From Bacteroidia bacterium (GTDB lineage: Bacteria > Bacteroidota > Bacteroidia > Chitinophagales > UBA2359), in the NCBI GenBank assembly GCA_030427245.1, contig JAUHXA010000010.1, positions 1 to 64,000 of the forward strand: a stretch of DNA of 64,000 nt, given 5' to 3'. The notes under the pieces were generated by a model that made no database searches, was not told the origin of the DNA, and saw only the letters and a list, made by a program, of their open reading frames with translations. A program made the translations under genes and the position numbers. Every line of letters starts with the position of its first letter. The stretch's first letter is position 1. Shown in pieces: positions 46,290 through 55,211 of this stretch.

Positions 46290-47774
46290 ATGAGTAAAAA
46301 AGTACACATCATTGGGTCTGGTTTTGCAGGGCTGTCTGCGGCTTGTTCGCTGGCACAAAAAGGCTTTGAAGTGACCATTTTAGAAAAAAATGAGTCTGCG
46401 GGAGGTCGTGCGTCACAGTTTGAAGCGGAGGGTTTTACCTTCGATATGGGGCCTAGTTGGTATTGGATGCCAAATGTTTTTGAAGATTTCTTTCAACAAT
46501 TTGGATACAAATCCTCCGATTTTTATGATTTGATTCAGTTAGATCCTGGATATAAGGTTTTCTTTGGCAAAAACGATACACTTCAAATTCCTGCCAATCA
46601 AGAAAAACTGTACCAACTGTTTGAATATTTAGAGCCAGGAAGTGGCACACAATTGAAAAAGTTTTTGGAAGAAGCCAAATATAAGTACGAAGTGGGCATC
46701 AATGATTTGGTGTACAAACCCTCACGTTCTATTTGGGAGTTTGCAGATATGCGGTTGCTTACAGGATTGTTCAAAATGCAATTGTTTAGTTCTGTCCGAA
46801 AGCAGGTTCATCAGATGTTTAGGAACGATAAGTTAAGAAAAATTTTGGAGTTTCCTGTTTACTTTTTGGGAGCCTTACCAGAAAATACGCCTGCCCTATA
46901 CAGCCTAATGAACTATGCCGATTTGGTATTGGGTACGTGGTATCCTATGGGAGGCATGTACAAAATCATTGAAGGGATGGTCAAAGTTGCCGAAAACTTA
47001 GGGGTAACAATACTTTATAATCAAAATGTTCTTCGGATTGATATTCAAAAAAATAGCGCTCAAAAAATCATTACTGACACACATACGTTTCACACAGATT
47101 TGGTCGTTGCGGCGGCAGATTACCACCATGTAGAGCAGCAACTGATTGCTCCCGATTATAGATCCTACACTGAGACTTATTGGGACAAACGGGTATTGGC
47201 GCCTTCTTCTTTGATTTTTTATTTGGGTATCAATAAAAAACTCAAGAACCTTACACATCACAACTTGTTTTTTGACCAATCTTTCGAGCTTTTTGGTAAA
47301 GAAATTTACGAGAGCCCAAAGTGGCCTAGTCACCCATTATTTTATGTCTGTGCTCCGTCAAAGACAGACAAAAGCGTGGCACCAGAGGGTTGTGAGAATT
47401 TGTTTGTACTAATACCCGTAGCTCCTAATTTAGAGGACAATGAAGCTATTCGTGAAGAATACTATGAACGCATTTTGAAGCGATTGGAGGTACTGACAGG
47501 ACAAGACATCCGACCGCACGTTGTTTACAAGCGCAGTTTTGCACACAATGACTTCAAAAAACGCTACAATGCTTATAAAGGCAATGCGTATGGCTTGGCA
47601 AATACGCTTAAACAAACGGCACTATTGAAGCCTTCTCTGAAAAGTAAGAAGGTCAATAATCTGTTTTATACGGGTCAATTAACAGTTCCAGGGCCTGGTG
47701 TTCCTCCTTCTATCATATCCGGACGAGTGGTTGCGAAGGAGGTATTCAAAGAGTTTGGAAGCGAACTGAAATAA
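46290..47774 (+). CDS. crtI: Phytoene desaturase
   Basis: The 494-residue flavoenzyme starts with the dinucleotide-binding motif IIGSGFAGLSAACSLAQKGFEVTILEKNESAGGRA and the family phrase FDMGPSWYWMP. The C-terminal FAD contact is in FYTGQLTVPGPGVPPSIISGRVVAKE. It should desaturate phytoene to lycopene or neurosporene. crtB follows on the same strand. Confidence 0.93.
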   Translation: MSKKVHIIGSGFAGLSAACSLAQKGFEVTILEKNESAGGRASQFEAEGFTFDMGPSWYWMPNVFEDFFQQFGYKSSDFYDLIQLDPGYKVFFGKNDTLQIPANQEKLYQLFEYLEPGSGTQLKKFLEEAKYKYEVGINDLVYKPSRSIWEFADMRLLTGLFKMQLFSSVRKQVHQMFRNDKLRKILEFPVYFLGALPENTPALYSLMNYADLVLGTWYPMGGMYKIIEGMVKVAENLGVTILYNQNVLRIDIQKNSAQKIITDTHTFHTDLVVAAADYHHVEQQLIAPDYRSYTETYWDKRVLAPSSLIFYLGINKKLKNLTHHNLFFDQSFELFGKEIYESPKWPSHPLFYVCAPSKTDKSVAPEGCENLFVLIPVAPNLEDNEAIREEYYERILKRLEVLTGQDIRPHVVYKRSFAHNDFKKRYNAYKGNAYGLANTLKQTALLKPSLKSKKVNNLFYTGQLTVPGPGVPPSIISGRVVAKEVFKEFGSELK

Positions 47775-47915
47775 AAAGTCCGTGCTTTGAAGGTACGTAT
47801 TGGGTACTTTAGATGCTTAAACTTATTATTTTTCATAAAAATCAAAGTACCCTATACCTTACAGCCTTCTAAGTGCTTGATACTGTTTATTCCTAATGCA
47901 TTATTTACTTTAGCT

Positions 47916-48752
47916 ATGTTATCTCTATTTCATAAAACCACCTTTGATTGTAGTCGCTTGATCACACAAGCATACAGCACTTCTTTTACCTTGGGAATCA
48001 AGGCACTTGACAGCAAATTGCATGAAGCGATTTATGGCATTTATGCTTTTGTGCGTTATGCAGACGAAATTGTAGATACTTTTCACGATTTCGACAAGGC
48101 TACCTTGCTCACCGAATTCAAGGCAAATACTTATACAGCTATCGAAAGAGGTATCAGCACCAATCCTGTGATTCATTCTTATCAGATGGTGGTGAATAAA
48201 TACCATATTGAAAGAGAATTGACGGAGGCTTTTTTCAATAGTATGGAAATGGATTTGCATCCATCTGACTATTCTTCTGATAGCTACAAAGAGTACATTT
48301 ATGGTTCGGCGGAAGTGGTGGGATTGATGTGCCTGCGGGTATTTTGTGAAGGGGATAAGGCAGCATACAATCGCCTCAAAGAGCCTGCTCGAAGACTGGG
48401 TTCAGCTTTTCAAAAGGTTAATTTTTTAAGGGACATCCGAAACGATTACCAAAACTTGGGTCGGGTGTATTTTCCGAATGTAGATTTCACCAATTTTCAG
48501 GTGAGTGCCAAAAAAGCGATTGAAGCCGATATAGAAGCCGATTTTGAAGCTGCTTACAAAGGCATTTTAGAATTGCCAAAAAGTGCAAGGTTTGGAGTCT
48601 ATTTGGCATACCGATATTACAAAGCTCTTTTTCTAAAAATAAAAAATGTGACTCCAGAAGTCATCAAAAAAGAACGCCTACGAATTCCCAATCCTACAAA
48701 AGCCTACATTCTGCTGAAATCTGCTATTCGGAATTATGCAAATGTGATGTAA
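47916..48752 (+). CDS. crtB: Phytoene synthase
   Basis: The 278-residue enzyme has the two aspartate-rich motifs of squalene/phytoene synthases: RYADEIVDTFHDFD and DIRNDYQNLGRVYFP. It joins two geranylgeranyl diphosphates to make phytoene, the substrate of CrtI upstream. The ATG at 47916 is chosen because the 43 residues of the longer frame have no conserved pattern. No crtE, crtY or crtZ is seen in the window, so the pathway is completed elsewhere. Confidence 0.93.
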   Translation: MLSLFHKTTFDCSRLITQAYSTSFTLGIKALDSKLHEAIYGIYAFVRYADEIVDTFHDFDKATLLTEFKANTYTAIERGISTNPVIHSYQMVVNKYHIERELTEAFFNSMEMDLHPSDYSSDSYKEYIYGSAEVVGLMCLRVFCEGDKAAYNRLKEPARRLGSAFQKVNFLRDIRNDYQNLGRVYFPNVDFTNFQVSAKKAIEADIEADFEAAYKGILELPKSARFGVYLAYRYYKALFLKIKNVTPEVIKKERLRIPNPTKAYILLKSAIRNYANVM

Positions 48753-48860
48753 GTGTTTGTATCTTGATGAGAAGAAAATAACTAATTCTTATCTGTCAGA
48801 ACATATTTTCCCCATCATGTGTTGAAGTATTAATTAAGTAAAACACTAAACCAAATAGCT

Positions 48861-49181
48861 GTGACGCAAATAACTACAAACACAACTTGCATTGAAGTGA
48901 AGAAGCTGGAACGGATGGCTTTTATCCTAAAAACAGTAGCTCACCCTATTCGATTGGGCGTTGTGAAGGTTTTGGATAAGTATAAAAAACTCTCGGTGGG
49001 AGAAATTTGCGATAAGCTGGGAACGGAACAGTCGCTGACCTCACATCACTTGGCAAGCATGAAGCTGAAAGGAATGTTGAAAGCCAAAAGAGAAGGCAAG
49101 AGTGTCTATTATATGATAAAAGAAACGGAAATCACAAAAATATTCAGTTGTTTGGAGCGTTGTAACTGTAACATGGGTTAA
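48861..49181 (+). CDS. ArsR/SmtB-family transcriptional regulator
   Basis: This 106-residue protein has an ArsR winged helix: LKTVAHPIRLGVVKVLDKYKKLSVGEICDKLGTEQSLTSHHLASMKLKGMLKAKREGKSVYYMI, given here only as the start and end phrases AHPIRLGVV and SVYYMI. The start is a GTG at 48861. Its C-terminal CLERCNCNM cluster is a possible metal or redox site. It is transcribed after crtB but with a 108-base gap, so a separate promoter is likely. Confidence 0.87.
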   Translation: MTQITTNTTCIEVKKLERMAFILKTVAHPIRLGVVKVLDKYKKLSVGEICDKLGTEQSLTSHHLASMKLKGMLKAKREGKSVYYMIKETEITKIFSCLERCNCNMG

Positions 49182-49211
49182 AAAAAAGTAAAAACCCACT
49201 AAACTAATTCG

Positions 49212-49238
49212 TTGTAAAATTGTTTTTTTGTAACTTTG
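49212..49238 (+). promoter_or_regulatory. Promoter of the candidate ncRNA
   Basis: TAACTTTG (49231-49238) fits TAnnTTTG, and TTG lies 19 bases upstream (49212-49214), the normal Bacteroidota spacing. Transcription should start near 49245. Confidence 0.6.
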
Positions 49239-49244
49239 CCTCTT

Positions 49245-49451
49245 CATTGTAAGAAATGATACAATACAAAATATAAACATCTAATCTTCAGTGACTTACT
49301 CAACTCGGCAAATTTTTCACATTTTTTTTAAAAAAAATAATTAAGGATGTGACGTTTCCAAAATAGTTGCGTCTTAATGTCGAGTTGAGTGTAGTGATTT
49401 AAAGATTTTTGAGGGTAGGTCATTAGCTTTTTAGCTTGTCCTACCTTTTTT
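49245..49451 (+). ncRNA. Candidate structured non-coding RNA
   Basis: A promoter, no plausible reading frame and a closing terminator bound about 207 bases. A 13-base helix pairs ACTCAACTCGGCA (49298-49310) with TGTCGAGTTGAGT (49378-49390), with one G-U pair. Outside it, AATCTT (49283-49288) pairs with AAGATT (49402-49407). Inside it, TCACAT (49317-49322) pairs with ATGTGA (49347-49352) around a T-run/A-run stem. The long, internally interrupted rod recalls 6S-type RNAs, but I cannot assign a family. It lies between the ArsR gene and a convergent gene, so it does not look like a leader. Confidence 0.5.
49414..49451 (+). terminator. Terminator of the candidate ncRNA
   Basis: GGTAGG with TAGCT pairs with AGCT and CCTACC across a short T-rich loop, followed by seven T. 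It ends the structured region. Confidence 0.6.
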
Positions 49452-49496
49452 TATGCCCTCAAATGAAGGGAAGGAAGATAATTTGAACATTATAGA

Positions 49497-49542
49497 AAAC
49501 ACAAAAGGGCTTATCTTAAAAAAGATAAGCCCTTTTGTGTTT
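49497..49542. terminator. Bidirectional terminator with 21-bp perfect arms
   Basis: AAACACAAAAGGGCTTATCTT (49497-49517) pairs without mismatch with 49522-49542, loop AAAA. It serves the minus-strand gene ending at 49590 and may also stop read-through from the left. Confidence 0.85.
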
Positions 49543-49589
49543 ATAGAATGAATGTAAGACTAGAAGTACTTCCTTCCGTTCTTCCTCAT

Positions 49590-50900
49590 TTATTTATTGT
49601 AACTCAAATGCACCGATCCATTTCTAGTTTTAATCCGCACATCCGTTCCTTTTCCGCCATTTTGAGAAGCAGTATAGCTCTCTTTGGTGCTTGTCATTCG
49701 CCCGTCAATGTGTCTCATGCCTTCTCCCGAAACATTGTCTATATCTACTTTGGCCTGTTTTTCAGGAAAATAGAAATTGTCATCATCTTTTAGGCTGATA
49801 TTGAAGTCATAACTGACAGAGGGATGAAAACCCAATGAATAGTCCGTATAATTTCCATACAAATTTACATTTTTAACCTTTGGTTCTATACGAGCCACAT
49901 CCACGCTACCGTATTTGGAAGTAAGGTCAATAGATTGGGTCAGCTTTCGGACCCGCAAATCCGTAGAAACCTGCGAACCATTTACGCTTTCCGCCGAACC
50001 AATGTACCACTCATCGTAGTGCGCATCTACTTCAATGTTTTCGACCTCCTCCAAATTGATATTTGATGAACGGCTTTCGACCTGCAAATTGCCGCCCGAT
50101 TCTATCACTGCATCCACAAAACTCAAATTCAAATTACCCTGATGAATGTTTTTAACATCCAATTTGCCATATTTGGCCGTCACATTTCGAGCATTCCAAA
50201 TCTCTTTTGCCCGCAAATCGCCATGTTCGATATCCATCCGTAAAGCTCCTTTCACCGTTGGTAATATCACATCACCAAACTTGTTTTCGATGGTCAGTTT
50301 CACCGATTCGGGTAGGTATAGATGGTAATCCACCGTCACATTTTGGGTGTTGAGCAAGCTGTTGGTCAAGTCGGAGGTGTCATCCCATAAGTCTTGAAAA
50401 AAACCCAAAATTCCTCCTCCACGTTTGTTGTTACCTATTTCGGTGCGAAAAATCATAAAATCTTCGGATTCTGTATTCATATCAATGTTGATTCGATCCA
50501 TGATTCGCTCCACCTTGTCAAAGTTCTTGGCTTGTGCGGTGATGCTCACTTCAATGAATAGGCTATCTTTATCCCATGTATCAATCTGTATTCGACCGTA
50601 TTTGTTGGTGATTTCTACCGTTGCAGCATTCGAAATCGCTACGGTTTCTTCAATCGTTTTGGAACGATGCATCCAACTATGCACCTCTGCCATTGCTGAA
50701 TTTGAAGCCAAAAAACTTATTATTGTGAGGAGGTAGGAAGTAAGAAGTAGGAAGTAAGATTTTGTATTGGTCAAGAGCCAAAAGTTCTTCCCTCTCCTCT
50801 CTTTCCTTTTCCCACTCCCTACTTCTTGCTTCTTGCTTCTCACTTCTTGCTTCCCGCTTCCCGCTTCTCTCTTCCTTTTATAAAAATATATTGTCCTCAT
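49590..50900 (-). CDS. DUF4097-like beta-helical cell-surface protein
   Basis: The 436-residue frame has a body of short repeating strands: VEITNKYGRIQIDTWDKDSLFIEV, LTIENKFGDVILPTVKGALRMD, LDVKNIHQGNLNLSFVDAV and SKYGSVDVAR. This is the DUF4097/putative adhesin right-handed helix common in sigma/anti-sigma operons of Bacteroidota. The start at 50900 follows AGGAGG by a good distance and overlaps the anti-sigma stop by 23 bases. The first 65 residues are odd: they are encoded partly by heptamer repeats (50729-50873), with a Lys/Arg/Gly-rich lead, then a hydrophobic stretch (YFLLLTSYLLTIISFLAS) that could serve as the signal peptide. An original shorter start may have been displaced. Confidence 0.75.
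   Translation of the reverse strand: MRTIYFYKRKREAGSGKQEVRSKKQEVGSGKRKERRGKNFWLLTNTKSYFLLLTSYLLTIISFLASNSAMAEVHSWMHRSKTIEETVAISNAATVEITNKYGRIQIDTWDKDSLFIEVSITAQAKNFDKVERIMDRINIDMNTESEDFMIFRTEIGNNKRGGGILGFFQDLWDDTSDLTNSLLNTQNVTVDYHLYLPESVKLTIENKFGDVILPTVKGALRMDIEHGDLRAKEIWNARNVTAKYGKLDVKNIHQGNLNLSFVDAVIESGGNLQVESRSSNINLEEVENIEVDAHYDEWYIGSAESVNGSQVSTDLRVRKLTQSIDLTSKYGSVDVARIEPKVKNVNLYGNYTDYSLGFHPSVSYDFNISLKDDDNFYFPEKQAKVDIDNVSGEGMRHIDGRMTSTKESYTASQNGGKGTDVRIKTRNGSVHLSYNK
50729..50873. repeat. Two inverted clusters of degenerate 7-bp repeats in the DUF4097-like gene
   Basis: On the plus strand 50729-50759 is a run of GTAGGAA and GTAAGAA units. 50815-50873 is a run of CTTCTTG, CTTCCCG and related units, the reverse complement type. 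The two face each other across 55 bases and could form a hairpin. They lie inside the coding frame and encode the protein's N-terminal tail and the hydrophobic core of its signal. Confidence 0.75.
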
Positions 50901-51480
50901 GATTGTCCTCCTTTTCTGATTTTAAATCTGATTCTGATTCCTTTTGAATTTGTTGAAGCATTTTCTCCAAGATCTTCAAGCGTAGCCTGTAGTTTTGAAT
51001 CATTGCTTCAATGACTTTTTCTTTATCCAAACTGTTTCTCAGCTCTTTTTTCAATTCTTCATAGTCCTTGTCCAAGGCTTCCATTTCGTGTATGAGCGAT
51101 TGGTAATCCGCCCCGTTTAGTATATTGGAGGATTTTAATGTTACCAATTTTGCCGCAATCAAAGCAATGTAATGCTGTTCTACTTCCGCCAATTCAGGTG
51201 AAATATCGTGTAGAGCAATGGAGCGTCCCTTCAATCGAATTTCGGAGTTGTCGGATGCTTGAAAAAAAAGCAGTAGCGCTGCCCCTAATACCACGATTAC
51301 CATTGCTGCTATTCGCAATACAAGTTGGAGCGACACCATCCTTGGAGCAGATTTTTCCTTATCAGGAGGTAAATTATCGGCTATTTGTTCCCAAAGTTTG
51401 GAACTCGGCTCCTTCAAGTCGAATTCGTCTCGATGCTGCTGAACAAATAATTCTAATGGATCTTTATTAAAATCGTTCAT
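50878..51480 (-). CDS. Anti-sigma factor-like membrane protein
   Basis: The 200-residue protein has a soluble N-terminus (FDLKEPSSKLWEQIADNLP), one membrane segment (LVLRIAAMVIVVLGAALLLFF, about residues 53-73) and a long charged coiled coil outside. The N-terminal pattern is that of Bacteroidota anti-sigma factors paired with ECF sigma genes. It follows the sigma gene by 127 bases and overlaps the next gene. It should hold the sigma factor at the membrane until an envelope signal arrives. Confidence 0.8.
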   Translation of the reverse strand: MNDFNKDPLELFVQQHRDEFDLKEPSSKLWEQIADNLPPDKEKSAPRMVSLQLVLRIAAMVIVVLGAALLLFFQASDNSEIRLKGRSIALHDISPELAEVEQHYIALIAAKLVTLKSSNILNGADYQSLIHEMEALDKDYEELKKELRNSLDKEKVIEAMIQNYRLRLKILEKMLQQIQKESESDLKSEKEDNHEDNIFL

Positions 51481-51606
51481 GTCTTTATTGATTGCTAAAT
51501 GGTTGTATTGCTATATTGCAATACTGTTTTATTTTTCAATAAAAAAATATCTATATTGATTGAATGTCCTCTTTATTATTAATGAATAATTCTCAACTAT
51601 TCATTA

Positions 51607-52176
51607 TCAATTATTAACCCTTCTTTGCTTCAATAATATATCGCGAACTTTCCTTTTGGCTCGGCTGTATTGCGACTTTGAAGTAGATTCACTGATGCCT
51701 AATTCCGAAGCAATTTCTTGGTGACTGTACCCTTCAAACATGAACAAACTCATCACCACACGATAACCGTCAGGTAAGCCTTCAATAGCTGCTTGAATGT
51801 CTGCAACGGTAAATTGAGGCGTTTCTCCTTCTTCATAGTTTGGATAATCGCTGACAAATTTTTGCCTTTCTACTGTTTCAATATCTGTCACAATTAGTTT
51901 TTTCTTCTTGACTGCATTGAGTGATTTATTGATAACAATTCGCTTAATCCATGCGCCAATTGCAGCCTCTCCTCTAAAGGAATTTATTTTAGTAAACACA
52001 TCAATAAAAGCGTCTTGCAATACATCCTCTGCATCTTCGGGCTTGCCCATAATTCGCAGGGTGATGTTGTACATAGCCTTTGCATACAACTGATAAAGCT
52101 GTTGTTGTGCTTGACGATTGCCTTTTTGACAGCGTTCGACTATATCTTTGTGAATGTTTTGGTATTGAAGTCGCAA
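51607..52176 (-). CDS. ECF RNA polymerase sigma factor
   Basis: The 189-residue protein has sigma region 2 (LYQLYAKAMYNITLRIMGKPEDAEDVLQDAFIDVF) and region 4 (LPDGYRVVMSLFMFEGYSHQEIASELGISESTSKSQYSRAKRKVRDIL), the standard ECF set. It is the first gene of the unit with the anti-sigma and DUF4097-like genes, and probably controls its own operon. Confidence 0.93.
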   Translation of the reverse strand: MRLQYQNIHKDIVERCQKGNRQAQQQLYQLYAKAMYNITLRIMGKPEDAEDVLQDAFIDVFTKINSFRGEAAIGAWIKRIVINKSLNAVKKKKLIVTDIETVERQKFVSDYPNYEEGETPQFTVADIQAAIEGLPDGYRVVMSLFMFEGYSHQEIASELGISESTSKSQYSRAKRKVRDILLKQRRVNN

Positions 52177-52307
52177 ACCGAATAAAATTAGATTTCAAGT
52201 AGCTCAAGTAGCTGGACAAAAATGGTTTTTTAGTGCGTTCTCTACAGAATACTTGCAATTAAAAAATTGAAGTCTGATATATCGCTTTTCCAATTCCTCC
52301 TTCCTAC

Positions 52308-53003
52308 TTAGAACCAGCCCAATTTAAAAGTAATGTTTCCACTCAGTCCGCTCATATCTGCATCTGTTGTGTTGGTAAAGTTGGCATCGCCCAAATAACG
52401 ATAGCCCATTCCAAAGCCTATTCGTGCAATCTTCCAAATATTGACTTCCACATTCACGCTTGGTTCTACGACCCAGAATACATCTGATTCAACTACATCG
52501 TGATCATAGTTAAAACCCGATTCGTAAAATCGTTCGTCGGTCACACCAGCCCAACCGCCGCCTAAGATAACGGGGAAAGAAAGGTGTACCAGTTTGTGAG
52601 GACGAATCACAGGTTCAACCAATAAGCCTCCATAGCCCATTTCAAAAAAGTATTTCTTTCCTGCAATGTCTATTCGATTGGCATTCACATCTGTTACTAA
52701 ACCGTACCCTACCAATCCAACATTCAAGGAGTGATTCAATACAACTGCCAACTGTCCACCTGTCAACAAAGCCGTCTGACCATTCACATCTGCTACTTTG
52801 CTGCTCAATGCGCCAAAACCTCCAAAAGCTTTGCCTCGACGAAATAAGGTTTCCATTTCAGGCTTTTGCCTTGATTCATCAGTTCTTATTTCCGTTTCGG
52901 GTGTTTCGTCTGTATAAACAGGATCTTGTGCTTGTAAATAATTTGTTGTCGTTCCGATAATTAGCAGCGTTACTGCAATTAATAAAGTTGAGATTTTTTT
53001 CAT
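52308..53003 (-). CDS. Outer-membrane beta-barrel protein, Bacteroidota type
   Basis: The 231-residue protein has a signal peptide ending QAQ (about residue 26) and an acidic linker. Then come alternating strand segments: LFRRGKAFGGFGALSSK, LAVVLNHSLNVGLVGYGLV, HLSFPVILGGGWAG and IARIGFGMGYRYLG, ending in the aromatic FKLGWF. It is typical of the small barrels downstream of Bacteroidota stress sigma factors. Function unknown. Confidence 0.75.
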   Translation of the reverse strand: MKKISTLLIAVTLLIIGTTTNYLQAQDPVYTDETPETEIRTDESRQKPEMETLFRRGKAFGGFGALSSKVADVNGQTALLTGGQLAVVLNHSLNVGLVGYGLVTDVNANRIDIAGKKYFFEMGYGGLLVEPVIRPHKLVHLSFPVILGGGWAGVTDERFYESGFNYDHDVVESDVFWVVEPSVNVEVNIWKIARIGFGMGYRYLGDANFTNTTDADMSGLSGNITFKLGWF

Positions 53004-53175
53004 TTTTGGTTGTTATTTATTTTTAGGAGTGAGAAATTAGGTGCGAGAAGTCAGATTTAATTTGGTAATCAAGCACCTGAAAAAATAGCATATTTCATTT
53101 GAAATTAGAAAATAAAACAAGGAGTAAGGATTTAGAGAACTTTGATTTTTACATTACCTTTCATAGGTTTTGGGC

Positions 53176-53895
53176 TTATCTCTTATCTACATTCCCTGAA
53201 CCCGATATGCTTTTATTTACATTAGAAGGGTTGCCTTTGTATAAAACATTGCCACTTCCATTGATTTTTACCTCTAAAGATTCGCTTACATTGACTTGAC
53301 AGTCACCTGAACCTGCAATTTTGATTTCACAATGCTTGCTATTCAACCCAAAAGCTTCAACATTGCCGCTTCCTGCAATAGAAATATCAAAATCCCCAGT
53401 ACTTCCTCTCAATTCCATATCCCCCGACCCTGCAATTTTCGCTTCGATGTTTCGAGCGTCCACTTCAACATCCATATCCCCCGACCCTGCAATAGAAGCT
53501 TTGAAATTCTTAGCAGTAATTCCGCTTCCTACCACATCACCCGAACCACTCAAATACAAACCTTCTAAGTTTCTAACCGACACATATACCTTTATTTGAT
53601 TCTTACCATCTTTCCAATTCCAGTTGTTTTTTCTGCCTTTCTCAGTTTTGTAACCAACAATCAATTCTCCATTTTCTACAGTTGTAATAATGTTTCTCAT
53701 TTTGTCGGCAGGAGCTTCTACCCGCACTTCGTAGTCCCCACTTTGGGTAATAAATACGTCCATAAAACCTTTGACATGCAGCACGTCAAATTGTCCCACA
53801 TTTCGGTCTTCTACATCTGCGAAAATGGTGGTGGTCAATGAAAAACAAAAAAGCAATAAGAGGGTTTGAAACGAAAAATAAGTTTGAGATTGCAT
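53176..53895 (-). CDS. DUF2807 (head GIN) secreted protein
   Basis: The 239-residue protein has a signal peptide ending at about IFA (residue 26). The body is a right-handed beta-helix of short repeats built around GSGD and AGSGN: DVVGSGITAKNFKASIAGSGDMDVEVDARN, the mark of DUF2807. These proteins are periplasmic or surface proteins of unknown function. It is linked in the same module as the sigma/anti-sigma genes. Confidence 0.88.
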   Translation of the reverse strand: MQSQTYFSFQTLLLLFCFSLTTTIFADVEDRNVGQFDVLHVKGFMDVFITQSGDYEVRVEAPADKMRNIITTVENGELIVGYKTEKGRKNNWNWKDGKNQIKVYVSVRNLEGLYLSGSGDVVGSGITAKNFKASIAGSGDMDVEVDARNIEAKIAGSGDMELRGSTGDFDISIAGSGNVEAFGLNSKHCEIKIAGSGDCQVNVSESLEVKINGSGNVLYKGNPSNVNKSISGSGNVDKR

Positions 53896-54004
53896 AGAGT
53901 TACTAAATTTTGGATTTGAAAACTTTGTTCTTTTGAACTGTCGCTGTTAATGACTTTCTGATTTGGAAAGGTTGCATGAGAGTTTTTGAAAATAGGCAAA
54001 AAAA

Positions 54005-54034
54005 AACGGTTTGACCTTACAAGATCAAACCGTT
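54005..54034 (-). terminator. Terminator for the small minus-strand gene
   Basis: AACGGTTTGA (54005-54014) and TCAAACCGTT (54025-54034) form a perfect 10-base stem. On the minus strand a run of T follows. Confidence 0.75.
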
Positions 54035-54082
54035 ATACTAACAATTTCAGTACTTCCAGTTCTGAAAACGATGCTATATTAA

Positions 54083-54340
54083 TTAGCTCAATAAATATTT
54101 TTCAAATTTGCCGCCGAGGTCAATCAAATAACCACGTTCGCCAGCATCAGTTCTCAAAGCAAACACTTTAGAGAAACTTTCCTTCTCTTCAATATCATAG
54201 CTTTCACTGATTTTTACTTGTTCAGGATTGAGCAAAATACCGCCCATTCTCAATTTGTCACCTACCCAAGCAAGAGATTCTATATACCCTCTGCTCTCTA
54301 ATGTATCCATGATTTGTTCCAATGATTTTATGTTGTCCAT
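54083..54340 (-). CDS. Small conserved hypothetical protein
   Basis: The 85-residue protein (SLEQIMDTLESRGYIESLAWVGDKLRMGG) has no signal peptide or membrane segment. Its even composition and the nearby terminator and TATCTTTG-type box (54392-54399, minus strand) support a real gene. The family is not recognised. Confidence 0.65.
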   Translation of the reverse strand: MDNIKSLEQIMDTLESRGYIESLAWVGDKLRMGGILLNPEQVKISESYDIEEKESFSKVFALRTDAGERGYLIDLGGKFEKYLLS

Positions 54341-54491
54341 TTTACAATGATGTTTAGTTTAATAAAAAATGCCATTTAAGGTGTAATTTTTCAAAGATAA
54401 TACAAAAATCACAAAAAACTACTATCACTTTTGATAAAACAAACATAAAAGGACACAATAATTACCATTTTGTCAAAAACAAGGCATTTTG

Positions 54492-55211
54492 TTATCGGTT
54501 TACTCTGATGGACCAATAGGCCTGTGTATTGTTGGCAAGCGACAAAGCATCGTATTCTATTCGCCCCAATGTCTGTAGGTTGTTATAACTTGGCCAAGGA
54601 TCTCTGACAATAATGGTTTGGACTTGCGGACCATAAACAGTAGGGTAATAACTAAGAGCAGTGACTACCACCGCATGACCGCCTTGACCAGTATTATAGC
54701 CCAAAATAAGGGGCCTTCCATTTGACAGTTCTTCTACCAAAAAAGCAGGGGAAGGAGTTCCCATGCCCATATTTGCGCTGACCTCATAGTACTGTCCATT
54801 GTTGTCTATGCTCCAATTATTGAGGTTGGCATGTATAGTTCTGAAGCTTGCAGGCCAATCAGGAAGATTTCCTCTATAGTCTGTGCCATAAGTACGAGAT
54901 ACTATTTGAGATTGGGTAATGTCTACTCCATAATAGCCAAAAACCATTTGAATAGATGCCGCCCAACACCATTGAGAATTTTCTTGGGCAGAGGCGATAT
55001 AGTTCAACTGCTCACTTGAAATACCTACATATTGAAGGGTAGCATTATTGGAATGACTTTGTTGTTCTGTTTCGTAGTAGTCATTGTAGGGGTATTCTTC
55101 TTCTTGAAGCTCGAAAAAATCAAGGAGATCAAAGATATCAACCTGTGCGTGAAGAGAATGAAAACTGATTAGAAGGGTGAAAAAATACCAAAATCGAAAA
55201 AATGAACTCAT
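54492..55211 (-). CDS. Secreted papain-like cysteine protease
   Basis: The 239-residue protein has a signal peptide ending HAQ (about residue 23), an acidic spacer and a papain-like (C39/C70-type) domain: C82 in QWCWAAS, H179 in GGHAVVV and D204 in VRDPWPS. The N-terminal segment ISSEQLNYIASAQ precedes the active-site helix in the usual way. The ATG at 55211 is used because it directly precedes a good signal peptide; the longer frame adds 25 residues without pattern. It faces away from the exported-protease cluster to the right, with a 765-base gap between. Confidence 0.82.
   Translation of the reverse strand: MSSFFRFWYFFTLLISFHSLHAQVDIFDLLDFFELQEEEYPYNDYYETEQQSHSNNATLQYVGISSEQLNYIASAQENSQWCWAASIQMVFGYYGVDITQSQIVSRTYGTDYRGNLPDWPASFRTIHANLNNWSIDNNGQYYEVSANMGMGTPSPAFLVEELSNGRPLILGYNTGQGGHAVVVTALSYYPTVYGPQVQTIIVRDPWPSYNNLQTLGRIEYDALSLANNTQAYWSIRVNR

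Noticed and set aside
49041-49280. 79-residue minus-strand frame over the ArsR gene end
   Set aside because: It overlaps the ArsR coding region and the candidate RNA promoter and has no recognisable pattern.
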